Shown here piece by piece: positions 59,240-64,000 of a stretch of DNA of 64,000 nt (within the stretch, counting starts at the first letter, position 1; each line of letters opens with the position of its first letter). The notes beneath the pieces are model-generated. The model saw only the letters and a list, made by a program, of their open reading frames with translations, was not told where the DNA came from and searched no databases. Both the position numbers and the translations under genes were made by a program. The DNA lies in assembly GCF_000429025.1 (NCBI RefSeq), contig NZ_AUBB01000006.1, forward strand, positions 620,001 to 684,000. Direction: 5' to 3'. The stretch comes from Actinospineispora spinosispora DSM 44797 (GTDB lineage Bacteria > Actinomycetota > Actinomycetes > Mycobacteriales > Pseudonocardiaceae).

Positions 59240-59461
59240 ATGGAACTCGGCAACTTGGTCAACAAGGTCAAGGAGTGGGCCGGGAAGAACCCTGACAAGG
59301 CCGACTCGGCCGTGGACAAGGGCACCGGCATGGTCAAGCAGAAGTTCGCCGGACACGACAGCCAGATCGACTCGGCTTCGGAGAAGGCGAAGAACTACCT
59401 GCACGGATCGGGCGAGCAGCAGAAGCAACAGGAGCAGCCGCCACCCCCGCCGCCCCAGTAG
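59240..59461 (+). CDS. Rv0909-like small helical protein
   Basis: This 73-residue protein resembles the Rv0909/CsbD-like antitoxin family: a repeated N-K-V-K-E-W-A-G-K-N-P-D-K-A-D, D-K-G-T-G-M-V-K-Q and A-S-E-K-A-K-N-Y-L pattern, then a Gln/Pro-rich tail. TTGGAGG precedes the ATG. No toxin gene is adjacent. Often classed as a putative antitoxin, but the annotation is weak. Confidence 0.7.
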   Translation: MELGNLVNKVKEWAGKNPDKADSAVDKGTGMVKQKFAGHDSQIDSASEKAKNYLHGSGEQQKQQEQPPPPPPQ

Positions 59462-59482
59462 GGGCCGCATCGCCGTACCGGC

Positions 59483-59517
59483 GGAGGGCGCACACCGAAC
59501 CTCGGTGTGCGCCCTCC
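59483..59517 (+). terminator. intrinsic terminator of Rv0909-like gene
   Basis: GGAGGGCGCACACCGA (59483-59498) pairs perfectly with TCGGTGTGCGCCCTCC (59502-59517), followed by GTCTTTTTG. This is a strong stem with a short T-run, 22 bp after the stop. Confidence 0.88.
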
Positions 59518-59754
59518 GTCTTTTTGTGTGTGACCGTCCCGAGGTGATCGCTTCCCTCCGTGACCGTCGACTACCATGCGTCATCAACCTTTCACCTAGT
59601 GGCGTGACAATGAGACGCCGTTCACCTTTCAGAGGCGACCACTGGTCGACGCTCCGAAGTTTTTCTCGTCCCACCCGTCACTCGATGCCCAGACGAGTGT
59701 TGAACCGGGTGGGTACCGACACAGGGCCCACCGTCTACCGGAAGGAACGCCACC

Positions 59755-59922
59755 ATGCTCATGGCCCGCCTACTGGCTCGGATGCCGGATCTGCGTCAGC
59801 GCGTCCAGACGGAACACGTCCCCGATGCCCACGGCAACTGCCAGGAATGCGGCGTCGCCCAGTGGCCGTGCGAACTCTACGAAATCGCGTCCAGGGCCGA
59901 CGAGCTACAGCTGTCCGCCTGA
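59755..59922 (+). CDS. small CxxC protein, paralogue of 29547 gene
   Basis: This 55-residue protein has MLMARLLARMPDLRQRVQ at its start and C-Q-E-C-G-V-A-Q-W-P-C-E-L. It is homologous to the 83-residue protein at 29547-29798 through the first 50 residues. GGAAGGA precedes the ATG. Three conserved cysteines suggest metal binding. Its stop overlaps the end of the convergent MFS gene by 18 bp. Confidence 0.75.
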   Translation: MLMARLLARMPDLRQRVQTEHVPDAHGNCQECGVAQWPCELYEIASRADELQLSA

Positions 59923-61323
59923 GGTCTCGGCCGCCGCCGGTCTCGGGATGAGGTACGACACGGCCAGCGCGCAGCCGGTGATCACCAGACCGAGCAACAG
60001 GCCCCCGGTGTACCCGGCCGAGGAGCTCGACCCGCTCGGGCTGCCGAACACCTGGACCACCGGGAGCACGGCGAAGCTCAGGCCGGCGCCGAAGTTGAAG
60101 GCCGCCGAGTTCATCCCGGGTAGGAAGCCCGGGTTCTCCGGATGGGAGAGCACGATGCCGAGACCGTTCAGCATGATGTTCACGACGCCCGCATAGGTGA
60201 TGCCGAGCAGCACCGAGGCGACCACCAGCATCGGCAGCGAGTGCAGGCCGAACGTCGCCATGATCGCCAACGAGACGATGCTGCCGACCATGCCGAGCCG
60301 CAGCACCCTGCGGTAGCCCAACGCGGGTGCCATACGGCCCGCGAACGGGCCGACCAGCCAGCCCACCAGCGCGAACGGGGTGAGCAGCAGCAGCGACGAC
60401 ACGTCGGGACGCAGTCCGAAACCGGCGTGGGTGTCCTGGGCGAACGTCACGGCGAGGCCGTTGATGGTCGCGAAGATGCCGGTCATGGTCAGCAACGTGG
60501 TCAGCAGCAGCGCCCAGGTCTCGCGCTTGCGCAGCTGCTCCGGGCTGACCAGCGGATGCGGCCTGCCCTTCTCGACCCGGTAGAAGAGCACGAAGAACCC
60601 GACGCCGAGCACCAGCAGCCCCGCGACCAGCGGCCAGTTCGCCGAACCGAGCTTGCCCGCCTCGTTGACCGAGGTGAGGATGGCGGCGACGGACAGCACG
60701 AGCGGAACGACGCCCCACCAGTCCATCGCGACGCCCTCCGACGGGCGCGACTCCGGCGTCCAGGCGAACACCACCGCGGTGGCGATCAGCGCGATCACCG
60801 TCATGGTCCAGAAGACACCCCGGAAACCGAAGTGCGTGGCCAGCAGACCGCCGAAGTACGCGTCGACGCCCGCGACGCCGCCGTTGACCGCCGTGATCAC
60901 GCCCATCAACGTCCCGTAGCGCTTCGGCTCGGTGACACTCGCGCGCAGCATCAGCAGACAGATCGGCACGACCGGGCCCGAGCAGCCCTGGATGATCCGC
61001 GCGATGTCGAGCACCACGATGTTCGGCGCGAGCGCCCCCAGCACGGAGCCCACCGCGACCAGCGCGAGCAGCCCGCCGAGCACGAGTCGTCTGCCCCTGA
61101 TGTCGCTGAGCCTCGGCAGGAACACCCCGAAGATCGCGCCCGAGGTGAAGAACATCGTCTGGGACAGCCCGACGGCGACCTCGTCGGTCCCCAGCTCCCG
61201 CGCCATGGTCGGCAGGACCGGGCTCATCATCGTCGCGTTGAGCTGGAACGCGATGCACGCGCTGAGCAGAGCCGTCATCAGCGCGACCGTGCTCCCCGCC
61301 CTCACGGGCGCGTCCTGGGTCAC
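59905..61323 (-). CDS. MFS transporter
   Basis: This 472-residue major facilitator has 12-14 membrane spans and the MFS signature around S-D-I-R-G-R-R-L-V-L after the second span. It overlaps the nucleoside hydrolase stop by 4 bp (GTGA), so it probably imports or exports nucleosides or ribose derivatives. DHA2-like layout is likely. Confidence 0.82.
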   Translation of the reverse strand: MTQDAPVRAGSTVALMTALLSACIAFQLNATMMSPVLPTMARELGTDEVAVGLSQTMFFTSGAIFGVFLPRLSDIRGRRLVLGGLLALVAVGSVLGALAPNIVVLDIARIIQGCSGPVVPICLLMLRASVTEPKRYGTLMGVITAVNGGVAGVDAYFGGLLATHFGFRGVFWTMTVIALIATAVVFAWTPESRPSEGVAMDWWGVVPLVLSVAAILTSVNEAGKLGSANWPLVAGLLVLGVGFFVLFYRVEKGRPHPLVSPEQLRKRETWALLLTTLLTMTGIFATINGLAVTFAQDTHAGFGLRPDVSSLLLLTPFALVGWLVGPFAGRMAPALGYRRVLRLGMVGSIVSLAIMATFGLHSLPMLVVASVLLGITYAGVVNIMLNGLGIVLSHPENPGFLPGMNSAAFNFGAGLSFAVLPVVQVFGSPSGSSSSAGYTGGLLLGLVITGCALAVSYLIPRPAAAETSGGQL

Positions 61324-62255
61324 CGCATGGCCCGGATGGCGTTCTCGACCATGTCCCAGAAACGCGCGACGTCTAGGGTGATCGCGACCGTGGCGTTCTG
61401 CTCACGGCCCAGCTTGTCGTGCAGGTCGACGCTCGTCGCTCCCGCCGTCTCGGTGCCGCGCAGCTCCACGTCGAGGCGCGCCCGGACCGACGCGACTACC
61501 TCGGGCACCGCCACCATCGCGACCGCGACCGGGTCGTGCAACGGCGCGGCCGGCATGCCTTCGGCGGTGTTGTAGCTCGCGCAGAAGAACTTCAGCAGCT
61601 GCGCGGCGAACTCCGAGGTCCGGTTGCCGATCGCGGCGATGCGGTCCAGCACCTCGGCGGTGACCAGCGCCTGGTGGGTGATGTTGAGCCCGACCATGGT
61701 GAACGGGACCTGCGCGCCGAGCACGACCGACAACGCCTCCGGGTCCACCCACGAGTTGAACTCGGCGTACGGGGTGACGTTCCCCCGGCCGGTCGAGCCG
61801 CCCATCCAGACGACCTCCCGGACGTTGCGCAGAACGTCCGGGTGCGTGCGGACCAGCAGTGCGATGTTGGTCAACGGACCGGTGGCGAGCACCGTCACCG
61901 GCTCGGGCGAGCCGGTGATGAGCTCGCGCAGCAGCTCGATCGCGCCACGCGGGTCGAGATCCACCTCGGGCTCGGGAAGCACCGGGCCGTCCAGCGCGCT
62001 CGCGCCATGAATGTCGTCCGCGACCGTCAGCCGCCGCACGAGCGGGCTGTCCGCGCCCGCCGCGATCGGCACGCCGTGGATGCCCCCGACCGTGCAGACG
62101 ACCCGCGCGTTGTGGGTGGTGTGCTCCAGATGCCCGTTGCCGCCCACCGTGGTGATCCCCAGCAGGTCGATGTTCGGGTCACCCGCCGCCAGCCAGATGG
62201 CGAACGCATCGTCATGACCTGGATCGCAGTCCAGAACCACCGGAACCGACACCAC
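61320..62255 (-). CDS. IU-nucleoside hydrolase
   Basis: This 311-residue nucleoside hydrolase has the calcium/ribose motif D-C-D-P-G-H-D-D-A (9-17) and the later N-I-T-H and H-D-P. It hydrolyses the N-glycosidic bond of ribonucleosides to base and ribose. GTG 62255 has GGGAG upstream. The next gene is an MFS transporter in the same operon. Confidence 0.87.
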   Translation of the reverse strand: MVSVPVVLDCDPGHDDAFAIWLAAGDPNIDLLGITTVGGNGHLEHTTHNARVVCTVGGIHGVPIAAGADSPLVRRLTVADDIHGASALDGPVLPEPEVDLDPRGAIELLRELITGSPEPVTVLATGPLTNIALLVRTHPDVLRNVREVVWMGGSTGRGNVTPYAEFNSWVDPEALSVVLGAQVPFTMVGLNITHQALVTAEVLDRIAAIGNRTSEFAAQLLKFFCASYNTAEGMPAAPLHDPVAVAMVAVPEVVASVRARLDVELRGTETAGATSVDLHDKLGREQNATVAITLDVARFWDMVENAIRAMR

Positions 62256-62446
62256 AACGCTCCCTCACCTTCGCGACCGCCTGACTCCGCTGGCACAGTA
62301 CCTCTCGCTTTCGGAACCAAGCGTGATCGTCAGGTACCTCCTTCGGCGTCTCAAGGTGGGCCGTCCGGGGAGAGTTCGGAGACCCTCAGTGACCTGCCAA
62401 GATCAGGAGTTGCACCACCCGAAGATCCGTGAGGAGCCCGACCGGC

Positions 62447-62692
62447 ATGCCCCAGCTCTGCGCCGCGTGTACAGCCCCGCTCTCCTACCTGGTTGGCGAT
62501 GCGACGCCGTACGAGCTGATCGACCCCCTCGAGGGCGGCCCGAAGGCACTGGTCCCGCACACCGACGAACGGTGCAGGTTCCACCGCTTCCTCACCCCCG
62601 AACTGGGCCCGCCCTTATCCCAGAAGACCAAGCCCGAAATGATCACCCCCCGCCCCAGCATCCGCCTGGAACGCTGGGTCAGGACCGATTAG
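62447..62692 (+). CDS. small CxxC protein
   Basis: This 81-residue protein starts M-P-Q-L-C-A-A-C and has a further C-R-F-H-R-F. A GAGGAG site precedes the ATG. The cysteine pattern suggests a small zinc knuckle. Family not recognised. Confidence 0.6.
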   Translation: MPQLCAACTAPLSYLVGDATPYELIDPLEGGPKALVPHTDERCRFHRFLTPELGPPLSQKTKPEMITPRPSIRLERWVRTD

Positions 62693-62715
62693 CCGGCCGG
62701 CTCCTCGCGCGTCGA

Positions 62716-62772
62716 AAGTTTCCGGTTGGGACCCCGCTCCGCTTCGCTCCGGGGGCCCGCAACCGGAAACTT
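62716..62772. repeat. two-stem hairpin element, second family member
   Basis: AAGTTTCCGGTTG (62716-62728) pairs with CAACCGGAAACTT (62760-62772); inside are CCCC/GGGG inner arms and a GCTTCGCT loop. Same layout as 17545-17597. Confidence 0.7.
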
Positions 62773-62972
62773 GGGCGGCTTCGCCGTTCGCTTCGCTCCG
62801 GCTTCGCTGCCCTTGCTTGACGCGCGCGTGTCTGATCGCGTTTTGCTTCGCCTGTTGCGTTTTGTGCAGTGCTTCGCACTGAACCCCCTTCGGGGAGACT
62901 CGCGGAGCGAACCTCGCCCACCGCGCGCATCTTGCGCACCTCGCAGAGGTTCTGGCCCACCTCGCAGAGGCT

Positions 62973-63014
62973 CGTGTCGTGTCGCAGATGTTGGAACATC
63001 TGCGACACGACACG
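62973..63014. repeat. 42-bp palindrome with 20-bp arms
   Basis: CGTGTCGTGTCGCAGATGTT and its exact reverse complement are separated by GG. It lies in noncoding DNA between the CxxC gene and the acyl-CoA oxidase gene. No T-run follows. Confidence 0.8.
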
Positions 63015-63108
63015 AAGCTCTGCGAAGTCACCCCGCCCCTCCCGGGGCGCACTGCAGCCGGTGAGGCACGGCACAGCCGTGGACCTGTGGGCGCGCAAAG
63101 CTCCCCCG

Positions 63109-63265
63109 TCCCCGCGATCCTGGCCTGCACTTGGCGTGGGTGGGCGGTGTCAACCCTGAAACCTCGCCCCCGAACCCGTGCAACCAGGAACGGGTGCGAG
63201 GCCGGCGTCAGCCGGGGGTTGATACCGCCCACCCACGCCAAGACACTTGATGGCCAGCGGGGACA
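63109..63265. repeat. 157-bp structured repeat, copy 2
   Basis: Same length and conserved blocks as 47168-47324. Its outer arms TTGGCGTGGGTGGGCGGT and ACCGCCCACCCACGCCAA differ from copy 1 but remain complementary. Internal loop GCAACCAGGA is unchanged and is here closed by ACCCGT/ACGGGT. Confidence 0.85.
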
Positions 63266-63320
63266 CCCTGAGAACCCGCGATCCCAGACACCGGCGCGGC
63301 GCAGCCGCGGCCCTGTGCCG

Positions 63321-64000
63321 TCAATTGCGCAGGATCGCGGCGTCCAGCCAGAGCTCGGGGATGCCGAAGCCGTCGACCAGGGTGTCGGCGTGGGCCCGCA
63401 CCTCCCGGCACAGGTCGTTGACCGCACCGATGATCGCCTTGGACTGGGCGGCGGTGATCCGGCCGTGTTCGAGGAACCAGCCCCGGTCGGCTTCGATGTT
63501 GGACAGCGCGTACAGCGCACGGACCCGCTCCAGCAGGGCCACGACGTCCGGCTCCTCGCAGCGCTCCAGCGCCGAGGTGAACGACTCCAGGACCCACCGG
63601 TCCACGTGCGCCTTGGCCGCCGCGAGCAGGTGGTCCTGTGCGTCGTTGAACACCTCGAACGGGTCGGCGTCGTCTTCGGTGGCCCGGCGCAGCCTGCGCG
63701 CCGCACCGGCCAGCAGGTGCTCCTCGCGGTCGGCGAACAGTGAGTGGTGCCAGTCGGCGTCGTCGGTCGCCGGGTCGCGGAAGCGCTGCGCGATGGTGCG
63801 CGCCGAGGTGCGTTCGGCGATCGCGTCGACGACCTGCTCGGCGAGGAACTTGAACATCTCCAGGGAGTTCAGGTCACCGACGGTGTCCCGGTACTCGGTC
63901 AGCAGGCCCTTCGCCACCAGCTGCAGGAGCACCGTGTTGTCACCCTCGAACGTGGTGAACACATCGGTGTCGGCCTTGAGCTGCGGCAACAGGTTCTCGG
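63321..64000 (-). CDS. acyl-CoA oxidase, C-terminal part
   Basis: The gene runs off the right edge of the window. The visible 226 residues are the C-terminal half of an acyl-CoA oxidase/dehydrogenase: T-F-E-G-D-N-T-V-L-L-Q-L-V-A-K (FAD contact helix), then a helical C-terminal domain. It ends with TGA at 63321. Beta-oxidation of fatty acyl-CoA is the likely role. Confidence 0.85.
   Translation of the reverse strand, partial: ENLLPQLKADTDVFTTFEGDNTVLLQLVAKGLLTEYRDTVGDLNSLEMFKFLAEQVVDAIAERTSARTIAQRFRDPATDDADWHHSLFADREEHLLAGAARRLRRATEDDADPFEVFNDAQDHLLAAAKAHVDRWVLESFTSALERCEEPDVVALLERVRALYALSNIEADRGWFLEHGRITAAQSKAIIGAVNDLCREVRAHADTLVDGFGIPELWLDAAILRN

Larger units (their letters stand above)
62693..63320. 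other. 628-bp noncoding, repeat-rich region
   Basis: Holds the hairpin element at 62716-62772, a tandem CACCTCGCAGAGG pair (62937-62949 and 62959-62971), the 42-bp palindrome at 62973-63014 and the second 157-bp repeat. Long open frames here run through these structures in several frames and none has a ribosome site. I call no gene. Confidence 0.7.

Noticed and set aside
62615-63706. 363-codon frame on the minus strand
   Set aside because: Runs through the 157-bp repeat, the 42-bp palindrome and the antisense of the oxidase gene; no ribosome site or domain.

Overview
The window is GC-rich actinobacterial DNA. Third positions are mostly G or C, GTG starts are common, one leader gene appears leaderless, and DtxR/IdeR-type iron boxes are present. 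A DUF397 protein, a 13E12-type (DUF222) HNH gene, an Rv0909-like protein, a MocR regulator and a salicylate siderophore locus together suggest a Pseudonocardiaceae-like genome (Amycolatopsis or a relative). That placement is inferred from gene content, not from a marker gene.

Region 1 (1-7.8 kb) is a complete-looking bacterial microcompartment operon of the Rhodococcus/Mycobacterium (aminoacetone/1-amino-2-propanol) type. It holds a class III PLP enzyme, a CoA-acylating aldehyde dehydrogenase with a C-terminal encapsulation peptide, two BMC-T, one BMC-P and one BMC-H shell proteins, a small conserved protein, an APH-fold amino-alcohol kinase, an SDR dehydrogenase and a GntR/HutC regulator. 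Region 2 (7.8-11.9 kb) holds a PhyH-like dioxygenase, an aspartase/fumarase-family lyase, a DinB-like protein and a secreted alpha/beta hydrolase. Region 3 (11.9-20.1 kb) is an aromatic-amine catabolic block: copper amine oxidase, aldehyde dehydrogenase and AraC regulator feed phenylacetate into PaaK and PaaZ. Region 4 (20-37.8 kb) is a mix of hydrolases, regulators and dehydrogenases. It includes a Zur-box-preceded AztD-like lipoprotein, a MocR/methyltransferase divergent pair, a transcription attenuator ahead of an IlvM-like ACT protein, a VIT1-type transporter and an O-antigen-ligase-like membrane protein.

Region 5 (37.9-52.8 kb) is the most interesting part: an iron-box-controlled siderophore locus. 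One arm encodes salicylate synthase, an ArCP-Cy-PCP NRPS, a salicyl-AMP ligase and an MbtH protein. A second arm encodes a YqcI/YcgG protein (family of haem-dependent N-hydroxylases) and an SznF-like protein. In the SznF-like protein the cupin His triad is intact, but the diiron (HDO) ligands look lost. Between them lie a YbtPQ/IrtAB-like ABC pair with complementary degenerate ATPase motifs and a Tat lipoprotein receptor. I infer a salicylate-capped siderophore with an N-N (diazeniumdiolate or N-nitroso) metal-binding group. A DUF222 HNH gene and a structured 157-bp repeat sit inside the locus.

Region 6 (53-64 kb) holds a TPR protein, an O-acetylhomoserine/O-acetylserine sulfhydrylase behind a Cys-type leader peptide, a COG0523 GTPase, an NCS1 permease with a zinc-ribbon tail, a FabH-like synthase, an MFS transporter with a nucleoside hydrolase, a repeat-rich intergenic stretch with the second 157-bp repeat, and the 3' end of an acyl-CoA oxidase gene.
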